Shown: positions 20,539 to 29,727, numbered from the stretch's first letter. The stretch: 64,000 nt of DNA from Rhodococcoides trifolii (GCF_014635345.1 NZ_BMCU01000001.1:124001-188000); one strand, 5' to 3'. A program made the numbers and translations. Notes: generated from the letters alone by a model not told the origin.

Positions 20539-22460
20539 CCACGCCACGTGAACTCTCGTCTCGCTACGAACTCGGTGAGATCCTCGGATTCGGCGGTATG
20601 TCGGAAGTGCATCTGGCACGCGACATTCGTCTCGGCCGGGACGTCGCGATCAAGGTGCTGCGTCAGGATTTGGCGCGCGACCCCACGTTCTACCTGCGGT
20701 TTCGCCGCGAAGCGCAGAACGCAGCAGCGCTGAACCACCCGGCCATCGTCGCGGTGTACGACACCGGTGAGGCCGAGACGGACACCGGCCCACTGCCGTA
20801 CATCGTCATGGAGTACGTCGACGGCGACACGTTGCGCGACATCGTCCGGAACGAAGGACCGATGCCGCCGAAGCGTGCCATGGAGGTCTTCGCCGACGTC
20901 TGCGCGGCGCTGGACTTCAGCCACCGCAACGGCATCGTGCACCGTGACGTCAAGCCGGCCAACGTCATGATCAACCGCGCCGGTGCGGTCAAGGTGATGG
21001 ACTTCGGCATCGCGAGGGCGATCGCCGACAGTTCCAGTCCGATGACGCAGACCGCAGCGGTGATCGGCACAGCGCAGTACCTTTCGCCCGAGCAGGCGAG
21101 GGGCGAGCAGGTCGACGCACGCTCGGACGTGTACTCGCTCGGCTGCGTCCTCTTCGAAATTCTCACCGGGGAGCCGCCGTTCACCGGTGACTCACCCGTT
21201 GCCGTCGCGTACCAGCACGTGCGCGAAGATCCGCCGCTGCCGTCGTCGGTCAACCCCGGCGTTCCGCGTGAGCTGGATTCGATCATTCTCAAGGCGATGA
21301 GCAAGAACCCGGCCAACCGCTACCAGAGCGCCGCAGACATGCGCAGTGACATCGTCAAGGTGCTCAGCGGTGGCCGGCCCAGTGCGCCGATGGTGATGAA
21401 CGACGAGGACCGCACCACCATTCTCGGTTCGGTCGACGCTCCCCGCGCGCGCCATTCGGCGGTGGACGCCACTGCTGCTCCCCGAGTCGCAGCACGGCAC
21501 GGGCGAGACGACGACGAAGACGAGACCGGCAAGCGCAGCGGAGCGAGGGTGGCGCTGTACGCGTTGGCGGCGGCCGTCGTCGTCGCCATCGTCGGTGCGT
21601 TCCTGTGGTCGCTCGGTCCCGGTGCCGACGCGAAACAGGTCACGCTGCCCGACGTGGCGAACCAGTCGTCGGAACAGGCGCAGTCGACGCTGAACGCGGC
21701 CGGCCTGCGCCCGCAGATCGAGCAGAAGTCGGACTCGACCGTGCCGTCCGGAACAGCGATCGACACCCGCCCCGTTGCGGGCGCATCGATCGAGGAGGGC
21801 AGTTCGGTCGTCCTCGAGATTTCCACCGGTCCCGAACAGATTCAGGTGCCGCAGCTGGCCGGCCTGTCGCAACAGGCTGCGGCGCAGGCACTCTCGGACG
21901 CAGGCCTTGCCCTCGACGCAACGGTGGCGCGCGCGCCCTCGGCGCGCACCGATGTCGACAAGGTGATCCGGCAGGAACCGTCGACCGGCTCCACGATGGC
22001 CGCCGGATCGTCGGTGCGCATCACCCTCGGCGCCGGGCCCGAACAGATCCGGGTGCCCGACGTGACGGGCCAGGCAATCACCGTCGCGCAGCCCAACCTC
22101 GAAGGCGCCGGGTTCCGGGTCAAGGTCGTACAGGTGGATTCCCCGCGGCCCAGTGGTGACGTGGTCTCCTCCAGCCCGGCCGGCGGAACGACGGCGACCG
22201 ACGGCGACGAGATCACCGTCAACGTGTCCAACGGAAGTCAGTTCTCCATGCCGGCCGTGGTGGGCCTGACCCTCAATCAAGCAGTCGAGGCGATGCAGGG
22301 TGCGGGATGGACGGGGACGGTGTCGGACATCGACCAGAACCTTGTCGGCACGCTCGACACCTACCAGGTGGGCAAGGTGCAAGACCAGAGCGTTCCGCAG
22401 AACGCGGCCATAGCGAAGAACACGCGGGTCACGCTGACGATCGGACGGCTGGGTCTCTGA
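20535..22460 (+). CDS. pknB: PknB, PASTA-domain Ser/Thr protein kinase
   Basis: PknB senses muropeptides or lipid II and phosphorylates wall-synthesis proteins. The 641-residue protein has the kinase domain at residues ~10-275 ([36 protein letters not shown]) and the activation-loop TQT in [15 protein letters not shown] juxtamembrane linker and one membrane helix ([20 protein letters not shown], near residue 345) follow, then four extracellular PASTA repeats beginning [24 protein letters not shown] and SQFSMPAV. It ends the fhaA-pknB operon and converges on trpG. Confidence 0.96.
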   Translation: MTTPRELSSRYELGEILGFGGMSEVHLARDIRLGRDVAIKVLRQDLARDPTFYLRFRREAQNAAALNHPAIVAVYDTGEAETDTGPLPYIVMEYVDGDTLRDIVRNEGPMPPKRAMEVFADVCAALDFSHRNGIVHRDVKPANVMINRAGAVKVMDFGIARAIADSSSPMTQTAAVIGTAQYLSPEQARGEQVDARSDVYSLGCVLFEILTGEPPFTGDSPVAVAYQHVREDPPLPSSVNPGVPRELDSIILKAMSKNPANRYQSAADMRSDIVKVLSGGRPSAPMVMNDEDRTTILGSVDAPRARHSAVDATAAPRVAARHGRDDDEDETGKRSGARVALYALAAAVVVAIVGAFLWSLGPGADAKQVTLPDVANQSSEQAQSTLNAAGLRPQIEQKSDSTVPSGTAIDTRPVAGASIEEGSSVVLEISTGPEQIQVPQLAGLSQQAAAQALSDAGLALDATVARAPSARTDVDKVIRQEPSTGSTMAAGSSVRITLGAGPEQIRVPDVTGQAITVAQPNLEGAGFRVKVVQVDSPRPSGDVVSSSPAGGTTATDGDEITVNVSNGSQFSMPAVVGLTLNQAVEAMQGAGWTGTVSDIDQNLVGTLDTYQVGKVQDQSVPQNAAIAKNTRVTLTIGRLGL

Positions 22461-22487
22461 CCGCCGGGTCTCTGAACCACTGAGTCT

Positions 22488-23123
22488 TTACGAGGTCAGG
22501 ACAGTCGCTTCGAGGGTGCGCAGCAGTTCCTCGGACGGGGCCTCGCCACATACTGCCAGCCAGTTGGCCAGCATGCGGTGTCCGCCCTCGGTCATCACCG
22601 ATTCGGGGTGGAACTGCACGCCGTGAATGGGCAGTTCCCGGTGGCGCATGGCCATCACGATGCCGCTGTCGGTGCGTGCGGTCACTTCGATCTCGTCGGG
22701 AATGGTGTCTTCACGGACGGTGAGCGAGTGGTATCGGGTTGCGCGGAACGGGTCCGGAAGGCCGGCGAGCACCCCGCCGCCGCCGTGGTGAACGACGCTC
22801 GTCTTGCCGTGCAGCAGTTCCGGGGCGCGTTCGACGGTTCCGCCGAACGACGCACCGATGGCCTGGTGGCCGAGGCACACCCCGAGAAGCGGAGTCTCCG
22901 CGGCTGCGCACGCGGCAACCATGTTCATGGTGACGCCCGCGCGGTCCGGTGTTCCCGGACCGGGGCTGAGTAGAACTCCGTCGTACTCCTTCGCGACGCT
23001 CGCGGCGTCCATGACGGCAGGATCGTCGTTTCGCAGCACCGTGGCGGTGGTTCCGAGCTGACCGAGGTACTGCACGAGGTTGTAGACGAAGCTGTCGTAG
23101 TTGTCGACGACGAGAATTCGCAT
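22488..23123 (-). CDS. trpG: Glutamine amidotransferase subunit (TrpG/PabA)
   Basis: This 211-residue class I glutaminase would feed ammonia to anthranilate or 4-amino-4-deoxychorismate synthase. The triad is Cys83 (LLGVCLGHQAIG) with His and Glu in GVQFHPES. The start MRILVVDNYDSFVYNLVQYL is canonical. No trpE or pabB is nearby. The gene occupies the place of M. tuberculosis Rv0013 (annotated trpG) and could serve both tryptophan and folate synthesis. It is divergent from crgA. Confidence 0.92.
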   Translation of the reverse strand: MRILVVDNYDSFVYNLVQYLGQLGTTATVLRNDDPAVMDAASVAKEYDGVLLSPGPGTPDRAGVTMNMVAACAAAETPLLGVCLGHQAIGASFGGTVERAPELLHGKTSVVHHGGGGVLAGLPDPFRATRYHSLTVREDTIPDEIEVTARTDSGIVMAMRHRELPIHGVQFHPESVMTEGGHRMLANWLAVCGEAPSEELLRTLEATVLTS

Positions 23124-23165
23124 ACGGCCAGCGTAGTGCGTGCTTCGGTTCGGTAGCGTGTACGC

Positions 23166-23429
23166 ATGCCCAAGTCCAAGGTCCGCAAGAAGACCGACTA
23201 CACGATCAACCCGGCATCGCGCACGCCGGTCAAGGTCAAGGCCGCGCCGTCGAGCGCCATCTACCTCACCGTCATGTTCGGTCTGATGGTCCTCGGACTC
23301 GTCTATCTGATCGTCTACTACCTCGCGCAGGACAAGATCGGCTGGATGGGCAGTCTCGGTGCATACAACCTGCTCATCGGCTTCGCGTTCCTCGTCGTCG
23401 GGCTGGTCCTGACGATGCGTTGGCGTTGA
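23166..23429 (+). CDS. crgA: CrgA, cell-division membrane protein
   Basis: The 87-residue protein begins MPKSKVRKKTDYTINPAS and has two membrane segments (residues ~31-53 and ~64-84) ending in TMRWR, the standard CrgA layout. CrgA helps place or stabilise the division machinery in mycobacteria and coordinates septation in Streptomyces, interacting with FtsZ, FtsQ, FtsI and CwsA. The cwsA homologue lies 2 kb away in this window. Synteny with Rv0011c supports the call. Confidence 0.93.
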   Translation: MPKSKVRKKTDYTINPASRTPVKVKAAPSSAIYLTVMFGLMVLGLVYLIVYYLAQDKIGWMGSLGAYNLLIGFAFLVVGLVLTMRWR

Positions 23430-23453
23430 GGTTCGAAATTACATCGGTGTCAT

Positions 23454-23485
23454 TCATCCACAGTGTGGATAACTCCTGTGGATAA
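23454..23485. promoter_or_regulatory. Cluster of three DnaA-box-like sites away from oriC
   Basis: Two perfect copies of TGTGGATAA (23464-23472 and 23477-23485, complement of the DnaA box TTATCCACA) lie 13 bp apart in the same orientation. A third site, TCATCCACA (23454-23462), lies opposite them with one mismatch. They sit between crgA and the next gene and run into its first codons, about 20 kb from the dnaA-dnaN origin. Confidence 0.6.
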
Positions 23486-23915
23486 ACCGTCTTGGGCCAC
23501 CCCGCTGCCGGCCGTGGTGTTCCTCGCGGTCGGTGCGGTCGCGATGGTCGGCGCCGCCGTCTTCGCCGCGTCGGACGCTCCCGGACGGTTCCTCATCGGC
23601 CTCGCGGCCCTGGCCCTGGCTGTCCTGGCCCTGTTGGCCGGACTGCAACGACCGCGGCTGACGCTCGACGGGGACGAACTGGTGGTGAAGACGATCCGCG
23701 GCGTGCGGTCGTACAACCGCGCCGACATCGAGCGGATCCGGATCGTCCCCTACCCCCGCATGGGTCGACGCGTACCCATGCTGGAGATCGACATCGAAGC
23801 CCCGCAGGAACGCCTGCTCATCTTCGGACGGTGGGATCTCGGCGAGGATCCGCGCGGAGTGTTCGACGTGCTCGACGCACGGGGTTTCGTGCCGGACGAA
23901 TTCTCGGAGCGCTAG
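23478..23915 (+). CDS. PH-domain membrane protein (Rv0010c-like)
   Basis: The product is 145 residues from the GTG at 23478, or 150 from an in-frame GTG at 23463; both lie in the DnaA-box cluster and neither has a clear Shine-Dalgarno. Two membrane segments (PLPAVVFLAVGAVAMVGAAVF and FLIGLAALALAVLALLAGL) are followed by a PH-like domain: RPRLTLDGDELVVKT, then a basic stretch, and LLIFGRWDLGEDPRGVFDVL. The closest known match by position and motif is the uncharacterised M. tuberculosis Rv0010c. Position between crgA and the rhomboid gene hints at envelope or division roles, but none is shown. Confidence 0.75.
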   Translation: MDKPSWATPLPAVVFLAVGAVAMVGAAVFAASDAPGRFLIGLAALALAVLALLAGLQRPRLTLDGDELVVKTIRGVRSYNRADIERIRIVPYPRMGRRVPMLEIDIEAPQERLLIFGRWDLGEDPRGVFDVLDARGFVPDEFSER

Positions 23916-23948
23916 CACCGACAACCCCAACGCCTACAACCCCAGCGC

Positions 23949-24836
23949 CTACAGGCCCAACTGCGCGCGCAACGTCAACGCACGCAACACGATCACCGCC
24001 ACCGCGATCGCCGCGACCACACCGATGGTGACCCAGCCGAGTGTGCGACCGTGCCGTGGGTCGGAGCCGGTGGTGTACAGCAGACCGGCCGTCGCCAGCG
24101 TGCCTGCGGCCAGACCGCCGAGGTGTCCCCAGAGCGAGATGCCGGGGATGGAGAAGCTGATGACGACGTTGATGCCGATGACGATCAGAACGGGTGTGGG
24201 GCTGCGCTTCATGCGGAGCAGGATCGCGACCTGTGCACCGAGGAGACCGAACACGGCGCCCGACGCTCCGGCCGTGACGGCGTTCACCTGGAACACCATG
24301 ACCGCCGCGGATCCACCGAGAATCGACACGACGTACACGGCGAGGTAGCGGGACCGGCCCATGATCAGTTCGCAGTCGCGACCGATGACGTACAGCGCAT
24401 ACATGTTGAGCGCCAAATGAATCGGCCCGAAGTGTAGAAAGCCGGAACCGATGACGCGGAAGAAGTCGCCGTCGGCGACCGCAGGCGGATACAGAGCCCA
24501 TGCGGTGAAGAGTCCGCTGATCTGGTTGCGCATCGGGTTGCCCGACTGAACGGCCGTGAGCGCGTAGACGAGAAAGTTGAGCGCGATCAGGGTGTAGGTG
24601 ACGACGGGCGTGCCGGATCGCAGGGTTCCACCGGCGACCGTGCGCGCCGTGCGGAGGGATTTGTTTCCCTCGGCAACGCAGTCGACACAGTGCTGCCCCA
24701 CGGCGGCGGGGCGCAGGCATTGCGGGCACGCCGGACGCTCGCACCGAGTGCACGACAGGGCCGTGGGTCGGTCCGGATGCCGGACGCACCCGGGCTGGGG
24801 TGGCGTCGGAGGCGCACCCCAGCCGGGTTGGGTCAT
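23949..24836 (-). CDS. Rhomboid-family intramembrane serine protease
   Basis: The 295-residue protein has a cytoplasmic head with a Cys/His zinc-binding (B-box-like) module: C17, H20, C29, C32, C37, C40, H49, C50, C53. Six or seven membrane helices follow with the catalytic Ser192 in GASGAVFG, His238 in SLWGHLGG and the oxyanion Asn144 in LALNMYAL. The GFLHFGPIH stretch is also typical. Rhomboids cleave membrane proteins within the bilayer; the substrate here is unknown. It begins 9 bp after ppiA and is probably co-transcribed with it. Confidence 0.92.
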   Translation of the reverse strand: MTQPGWGAPPTPPQPGCVRHPDRPTALSCTRCERPACPQCLRPAAVGQHCVDCVAEGNKSLRTARTVAGGTLRSGTPVVTYTLIALNFLVYALTAVQSGNPMRNQISGLFTAWALYPPAVADGDFFRVIGSGFLHFGPIHLALNMYALYVIGRDCELIMGRSRYLAVYVVSILGGSAAVMVFQVNAVTAGASGAVFGLLGAQVAILLRMKRSPTPVLIVIGINVVISFSIPGISLWGHLGGLAAGTLATAGLLYTTGSDPRHGRTLGWVTIGVVAAIAVAVIVLRALTLRAQLGL

Positions 24837-24845
24837 GGTCTCAGC

Positions 24846-25382
24846 TCAGGAGATGGTGATGGACTCGATCACCACGTCGTCGACCGGGCGGTCGCCGCGA
24901 GCGGTCGCGACGTTGCCGATGTCGTCGACGACCTTCTGCGACGCCGGATCGACGACCTCGCCGAAGATGGTGTGCTTACGGTTCAGGTGCGGCGTCGGTC
25001 CGACGGTGATGAAGAACTGCGATCCGTTGGTACCCGGGCCGGCGTTGGCCATGGCGAGCAGGTACGGACGGTCGAAGCCGAGCTCGGGGTGGAACTCGTC
25101 GCCGAACTTGTAGCCGGGGCCGCCGGTGCCGGTGCCCGTGGGGTCACCGCCCTGCAGCATGAAGCCACTGATCACACGGTGGAAGATGGCGCCGTCGTAG
25201 AACGGTCCGTCGGACGTTCCCTTCGCGTTCTTCGTCGAGTAGTCCTTGGTTCCCTGCGCGAGGCCGACGAAGTTCTCGACGGTTTTCGGCGCATGGTTGC
25301 CGAAGAGGGCGATCGCGATGTCGCCCTTGTTGGTGTGCAGCGTTGCCGTTTGGGTCTGATTCGGTGAAGTCACGCCCTCCAT
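24846..25382 (-). CDS. ppiA: Peptidyl-prolyl cis-trans isomerase A (cyclophilin)
   Basis: PpiA catalyses proline isomerisation during protein folding. The product is 178 residues from the ATG at 25382. Cyclophilin motifs are [56 protein letters not shown] and [11 protein letters not shown]; the catalytic Arg is in FHRV. There is no signal peptide, so it is cytosolic. A GTG three codons in (25373) is an alternative start. M. tuberculosis has ppiA at the same position (Rv0009). Confidence 0.93.
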   Translation of the reverse strand: MEGVTSPNQTQTATLHTNKGDIAIALFGNHAPKTVENFVGLAQGTKDYSTKNAKGTSDGPFYDGAIFHRVISGFMLQGGDPTGTGTGGPGYKFGDEFHPELGFDRPYLLAMANAGPGTNGSQFFITVGPTPHLNRKHTIFGEVVDPASQKVVDDIGNVATARGDRPVDDVVIESITIS

Positions 25383-25447
25383 GGTGCCACTCTCGGTTCT
25401 GATGCCGACTTTCCGGGCAGGGCCCATCCGTGTGGAACAGTGGTCCC

Positions 25448-25795
25448 ATGACGCCCACTGTGGACACCAAGACGGTCAAGACGGCACTCGGGTTCGCCCA
25501 GGAGGCGGCGCTCACGCTGGCCAAGGGCCCCGCGGCCACCGGCTTCGTCGTGACCAAGAAGGGCGCGGGTGCACTGCGCGATCGGCGCAAGGCCAGGAAG
25601 GCAGCTGCGCCGCAGTCGTCGCGGCGCATCACCCCGGTTCGCGCGCTGGCCGTCGTGGGCGGCGTCGTCCTCGTGACCGCCGGTGCTGCGGTGTTCGGTC
25701 GCCTGCGTGGTCGCGAACTGCCGCCCGTCGCCGACGCACCCCCGAGCCTGGGCACACCCTCGACCAACGGCGCAGCCGTGAGCCCCACAGTCTAG
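25448..25795 (+). CDS. cwsA: CwsA-like cell wall synthesis protein
   Basis: The 115-residue protein has a cytoplasmic amphipathic helix ([20 protein letters not shown]), a basic linker and one C-terminal membrane segment ([20 protein letters not shown]) with a short Pro-rich exterior. Length, topology and place divergent from ppiA match M. tuberculosis Rv0008c (CwsA), reported to interact with CrgA and Wag31 and to affect polar growth and division. Sequence conservation in this family is low, so the assignment rests mainly on synteny. Its last four bases overlap the convergent hydrolase gene. Confidence 0.72.
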   Translation: MTPTVDTKTVKTALGFAQEAALTLAKGPAATGFVVTKKGAGALRDRRKARKAAAPQSSRRITPVRALAVVGGVVLVTAGAAVFGRLRGRELPPVADAPPSLGTPSTNGAAVSPTV

Positions 25796-27081
25796 AAGGC
25801 CAGTCCCAGCAGCACCCGCAGCACGTCGCCGGCGTCCACGCGTACCCGAGCGGGTGTGGTCGGTGCGCCCGAGACGACGGCGGCCACGTTGGCCGCACTC
25901 ACCGTCCCGGCGTCGAGATACTGGCCGTGCCCGTCGGCCCCGGTCGACGCCAGTACCCGAGCGCCGGGCAGCAGATTCGGGTCCCGGCCGAACCATCCGG
26001 TGTCGGCGACCGCGTCGGTCGGTGACTCGATCACGTAGACGTTCCCGGCGTTCAGGTCGGCCGCGCTGCGGACGTCGACACCCGGGGAGCCCATCAGCAC
26101 CACGTCGTCGACGGCCGTGTCCGACGTCAGTGCGTCCGCCACCACCACCGAACCGTAGGAATGCCCGACGGCGGTGGTGTGCGAATCCGCCGGCAGGCCG
26201 TCCAGAAACGTCGCCAGAGCGTCTCCCGCGACATCGGCGGAGCGCCCCGACAGCACGCTGGTATCGGGATCGAGCAAGCTCCAACCCAGTTGTGGCGCTT
26301 CGTATCCGAGCCACGTGACCCCCGCGTCGCCCGGTCCCACGATGCCTGCCACTTCGGCGTCGTACCTGCCGATGCTGTCCTGCACTGTGGACCCGAGTCC
26401 GGGTACGAACACCGCGACGTTCGCAGCGGAGTCCACGTCGCCGACTGCGATCGCTGCGATCGTCTCCTTCTCCCCGGAGTTGTCGAGCAGGAGAAGCTGT
26501 CGGTTTCCCTTGTCCAGCACGGCTTCGATCGAATCGAGGGCATGCAGTCTTCTCTCGGTCTGTTCCAGTCCCGCGTCCGCGTTACTGATTAGTCCTCCGA
26601 ACACGTTGTCATGGAGCGTGTTTCGCAGACGGTCGGCTTCGGCCAGCAGTCGAGCGCGCTCGGCGACGAGGAGCCGCCGATTCGCCTCGTCGCGCGCTAC
26701 GGCCGTCGGAAGCGGATCCGGATCGACGGCAGACAGCGTGTCGACGAGGGTCCCCTCCACCACCTGCAGGCGAGCGAGGGCTGCCGACAAATTCCCCACG
26801 AGACCTAGCGGCAGGATCGACTCGATGTCGTCGGCGGCGTCGGTCAGCGCTCGGCGCACGATGTCGGCGTCCCGCAGCGACTCTCGCAGCTCGCCCACCG
26901 CTCCGCGCACTACTGCGCGCGCGGCATCGGCCGCGGTGCCGCTCCACCCGTCGAGCCGTCCGACGTCGTCGAGACGGTCCGTGAGTGTCGTCAGGTGCAG
27001 TCGGCCGTCGTCGACGGCCGCGGCAGCCGCGCGGATGGTGTGGGGTGCCCACCGGCGCGAATCCAGCATGTTCTCGGTCAT
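25792..27081 (-). CDS. Alpha/beta hydrolase, DUF1023 family
   Basis: The 429-residue product begins with an all-helical region of about 200 residues, rich in Ala/Arg/Asp and resembling WXG100-type helical hairpins (GWSGTAADAARA). A DUF1023 alpha/beta-hydrolase domain follows with VAVFVPGLGSTVQDS, the nucleophile elbow AVGHSYGSVV and VVLMGSPGVDV. The likely His is in GADGHGQYLD near the C-terminus. No signal peptide is visible. DUF1023 genes are abundant in mycolic-acid bacteria and their substrates are unknown. I chose the ATG at 27081; the upstream extension is low-complexity and crosses a divergent promoter region. Confidence 0.8.
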   Translation of the reverse strand: MTENMLDSRRWAPHTIRAAAAAVDDGRLHLTTLTDRLDDVGRLDGWSGTAADAARAVVRGAVGELRESLRDADIVRRALTDAADDIESILPLGLVGNLSAALARLQVVEGTLVDTLSAVDPDPLPTAVARDEANRRLLVAERARLLAEADRLRNTLHDNVFGGLISNADAGLEQTERRLHALDSIEAVLDKGNRQLLLLDNSGEKETIAAIAVGDVDSAANVAVFVPGLGSTVQDSIGRYDAEVAGIVGPGDAGVTWLGYEAPQLGWSLLDPDTSVLSGRSADVAGDALATFLDGLPADSHTTAVGHSYGSVVVADALTSDTAVDDVVLMGSPGVDVRSAADLNAGNVYVIESPTDAVADTGWFGRDPNLLPGARVLASTGADGHGQYLDAGTVSAANVAAVVSGAPTTPARVRVDAGDVLRVLLGLAF

Positions 27082-27122
27082 GAAGTCGAGTAGACGACGG
27101 CGGCCGGGTTCGCCGCCGATGC

Positions 27123-27131
27123 TTGTCCACA
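27123..27131. promoter_or_regulatory. Perfect actinobacterial DnaA box (TTGTCCACA)
   Basis: One exact TTGTCCACA lies in the 111-bp divergent gap between the DUF1023 hydrolase and DUF418 genes. It may be a DnaA-controlled promoter element or a chance match. Confidence 0.35.
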
Positions 27132-27192
27132 GGCTCGAGAACGCGACTTTCGGCCGATACCGCCGAGACGCGCAGTGCTCCATCGTTGATGC

Positions 27193-28335
27193 ATGACGTT
27201 CGTTGCAGTTCCCACCGCGGCCCGAGAACGTGCCCTCGGCCCCGATCTGGCCCGCGGGTTCATGTTGCTGTTCATCGCGTTGGCCAACTCGCACTATTTC
27301 CTGGTTGCGCACGGCTATTTCGGTGGCTACCCGTATGGCGGGGGGACTGTCGACGGTGTGGTCGCCTGGCTGATCACCACGTTCGTCGACGGACGCTCGT
27401 TCCCGATGTTCGGGCTGCTCTTCGGGTACGGCGTGGCCCAGATCGTCCGCCGCCAGGGCGATGCGCCCCGCCGGACGGTCCGCCGGCTCCTCTGGCGCAG
27501 GGCTCTGGTGCTGATCGTGGTCGGCTTCTTGCACGCGACCCTGCTCTACGCGGGCGACATCCTGACCGCGTACGGCGTCCTGCTCCTCGTCGGCGCCTGG
27601 ATGGTGCACTGGCGTGGCCGGTGGCTGCTGCTCGTCGCCGGGGCGATGCTGGTGCTGATTGCGCTACCGTCCGCCGACAGTCTGGCCACGTCCGTACTCG
27701 GCCCCGATCCGTCGGCCCTGCCCCGGACATGGGCCGACATCGTGGGCCGAGCCGAGGTCTCGGCATTCGTCGCGACGCTGGGGCCGATCGGGTTCCTCGC
27801 CCCCTTCGCAGTCGGGCTCTGGGCCGGCCGTCGGCGAATCCTCGAGCGACCCGAACAGCACCTTGCCTTGCTGCGCACGGTCGCGGCCGTCGGCATCGTC
27901 GTGGCGGTCCTCGCCGCTCAGCCGGTTGCTCTGGTTCACCTCGATGTGCTGCCGCTACCGGACGCATCGACGCGCAACGTGATCGGGCCGCTGCACGACG
28001 TGTCCGGACTGCTGGGAGGACTCGGTTACGCGGCGATCGTGACGCTCATCGGGCGGCGTGTCCCCCGCGGCCGCGTCGTCGAGGCCATCCGAGCAACGGG
28101 CCAGCGGTCGATGACCTGCTATCTCACGCAGTCGGTGGTCTGGACGGTGGCTTTCACTCCCGCGTTGCTCGACCTGTCCGACGATCTGTCCGTCCTCGGC
28201 GTCGCCCTCCTTGCCGTCGCCACCTGGGTGTTCACGGTTCTGCTCGCCCACCGAATACAGAGGTCGGGGTCGAGGGGACCGTTCGAGACGCTCGTCAGAC
28301 GTGTCACCTACGGACCGACGTCACACGTCCGGTGA
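27193..28335 (+). CDS. DUF418-family membrane protein
   Basis: The 380-residue protein has about eight to ten hydrophobic segments. Its opening ALGPDLARGFMLLFIALANS, the FVDGRSFPMFGLLFGYG stretch and the C-terminal GQRSMTCYLTQSVVW are the DUF418/heparan-acyltransferase-like signatures (PF04235, YeiB-type). Such proteins are related to membrane acyltransferases, but their activity is unproven. No good Shine-Dalgarno precedes the ATG. Its 3' end overlaps the convergent GGDEF gene by 15 bp. Confidence 0.8.
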   Translation: MTFVAVPTAARERALGPDLARGFMLLFIALANSHYFLVAHGYFGGYPYGGGTVDGVVAWLITTFVDGRSFPMFGLLFGYGVAQIVRRQGDAPRRTVRRLLWRRALVLIVVGFLHATLLYAGDILTAYGVLLLVGAWMVHWRGRWLLLVAGAMLVLIALPSADSLATSVLGPDPSALPRTWADIVGRAEVSAFVATLGPIGFLAPFAVGLWAGRRRILERPEQHLALLRTVAAVGIVVAVLAAQPVALVHLDVLPLPDASTRNVIGPLHDVSGLLGGLGYAAIVTLIGRRVPRGRVVEAIRATGQRSMTCYLTQSVVWTVAFTPALLDLSDDLSVLGVALLAVATWVFTVLLAHRIQRSGSRGPFETLVRRVTYGPTSHVR

Positions 28336-29265
28336 CTTCGCCGGACGGGCTCGCTTCGCGCGATACAGCTCCGCGTCGGCCGCTCGATAGATCTCCGACC
28401 ATCGCCGCACCGTAGGCATGCAGACCACCCCGTAGCTCCATTCGGCCGGATGCGACGCGCGCAGGGCGCCGAGCAGTTCCTGTGCCTCCTCTTCGCGCAC
28501 GCCGGGCATGAAGAGGACGAACTCGTCTCCGCCGAGCCGTCCCAGTACGTCGCTGCGCCGCAACTCCGATCTCCACGCCGCCGCGACGCGGTTCAGCAGA
28601 ACGTCGCCGGCGATGTGCCCGTACTCGTCGTTGATGGCCTTGAAGTTGTCGAGATCCAGCACGGCCATGCTGACCGGTAGTCCGCGCGCGGCGAACACCG
28701 GCAGGGTCTTCTCCACGGCGCGCTCGAGTCCTTGGCGGTTCAGCAGACCCGTCAGCGGATCGTGGGATGCGGAGTGGCGCATCTGGCGGGCGAACGCGCC
28801 GAACGTCTCCGCGGATCCGACCACGGCCAGAGCGATCAGTGGATACATCACCCACGGGGCGTCGAACGACGAGGCCGCCGACGAACACACCACGGCAACG
28901 GTCAGAACCGACGTCCACGCCCACCCGGATCGTTCGGGCCAGTACGCGCCGACGTGCATCCCGAGGAACATGGCGGCGAGGACGCACGTCAGGTGTGTCA
29001 CGTAGTCGTCCGTGGCCGAGAACGACACGCACAGAGCGGCGATCGCGACACTGGTAACGCCGCCCAGCACTCGCCCGCGCAACGGCGCGGACCAGACGAC
29101 GCCGGCCGCGGCGAAGCCGAGTACCCCGGCGAGAACCATCCGCCAACCGTTCGCGTCGAGGCCCGAGCCGAAGAACGACGCGCCGGCGGCGACGAAGAGA
29201 ACGGACGTCACGAGCAGGTAGCCGAGCATCGCTGTGGCCGCGTCGCCCAGCCTGCCTCCCGTCAC
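28321..29265 (-). CDS. Membrane GGDEF diguanylate cyclase
   Basis: The protein would make cyclic di-GMP from GTP. About six membrane helices occupy residues ~12-170, then the GGDEF domain starts at HDPLTGLLNRQGLERAV. The active-site motif GGDEF is intact in LGRLGGDEFVLF. The inhibitory I-site RxxD is present as RRSD, exactly five residues before it. The C-terminal half of the domain (WSYGV... YRAADAELYRAKR) is complete. There is no EAL domain. The start is uncertain: GTG 29265 is used, while ATG 29229 would begin right at the first membrane helix. Confidence 0.85.
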   Translation of the reverse strand: MTGGRLGDAATAMLGYLLVTSVLFVAAGASFFGSGLDANGWRMVLAGVLGFAAAGVVWSAPLRGRVLGGVTSVAIAALCVSFSATDDYVTHLTCVLAAMFLGMHVGAYWPERSGWAWTSVLTVAVVCSSAASSFDAPWVMYPLIALAVVGSAETFGAFARQMRHSASHDPLTGLLNRQGLERAVEKTLPVFAARGLPVSMAVLDLDNFKAINDEYGHIAGDVLLNRVAAAWRSELRRSDVLGRLGGDEFVLFMPGVREEEAQELLGALRASHPAEWSYGVVCMPTVRRWSEIYRAADAELYRAKRARPAKSPDV

Positions 29266-29357
29266 AGCATCATTATCGGGGACAGTCGGGATTTGGACGC
29301 ATCTGGCGAACGAAAAATGGCCCCCCATTACCGGGAGACCATTCCGTGACGCAATTG

Positions 29358-29430
29358 TGGAGCCTAGGAGATTCGAACTCCTGACATCTGCCTTGCAAAG
29401 GCAGCGCTCTACCAACTGAGCTAAGGCCCC
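29358..29430 (-). tRNA. alaT: tRNA-Ala (anticodon TGC)
   Basis: The minus strand gives acceptor GGGGCCT/AGGCTCC, D-arm AGCTCAGTTGGTAGAGC, anticodon stem CTGCC/GGCAG with loop TTTGCAA (anticodon TGC), and T-arm AGGAG-TTCGAAT-CTCCT. Discriminator A is at 29358 and CCA is not encoded. Together with tRNA-Ile this is the ileT-alaT pair found downstream of gyrA in mycobacteria. Confidence 0.96.
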
Positions 29431-29578
29431 GGGTCGGCGTCCGAAAGACGATGCCACACGGCTGCTTCGGCACGAATGAACCGAACCGCAACCACGGTGA
29501 CCGCTACTGACACCACGGCCGATGCCGAGAAGAACAATCTCATCGGAGATGATCCTTTCTCGGCGACGAACCGCCGGG

Positions 29579-29652
29579 TGGGCCTAGGAGGACTTGAACC
29601 TCCGACCTCTTCCTTATCAGGGAAGCGCTCTAACCGCCTGAGCTATAGGCCC
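29579..29652 (-). tRNA. ileT: tRNA-Ile (anticodon GAT)
   Basis: The minus strand gives acceptor GGGCCTA/TAGGCCC, D-arm AGCTCAGGCGGTTAGAGC, an anticodon stem CTTCC/GGAAG with loop CTGATAA (anticodon GAT), and T-arm GGAGG-TTCAAGT-CCTCC. Discriminator A is at 29579 and CCA is not encoded. It lies 148 bp upstream of tRNA-Ala on the same strand. Confidence 0.96.
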
Positions 29653-29727
29653 GTGATGCATGGATCGCGACGTATCTCGAACCGAGGGACGAGATTACCG
29701 CACGGGTGGGGCGAAGACCAAAACGCC

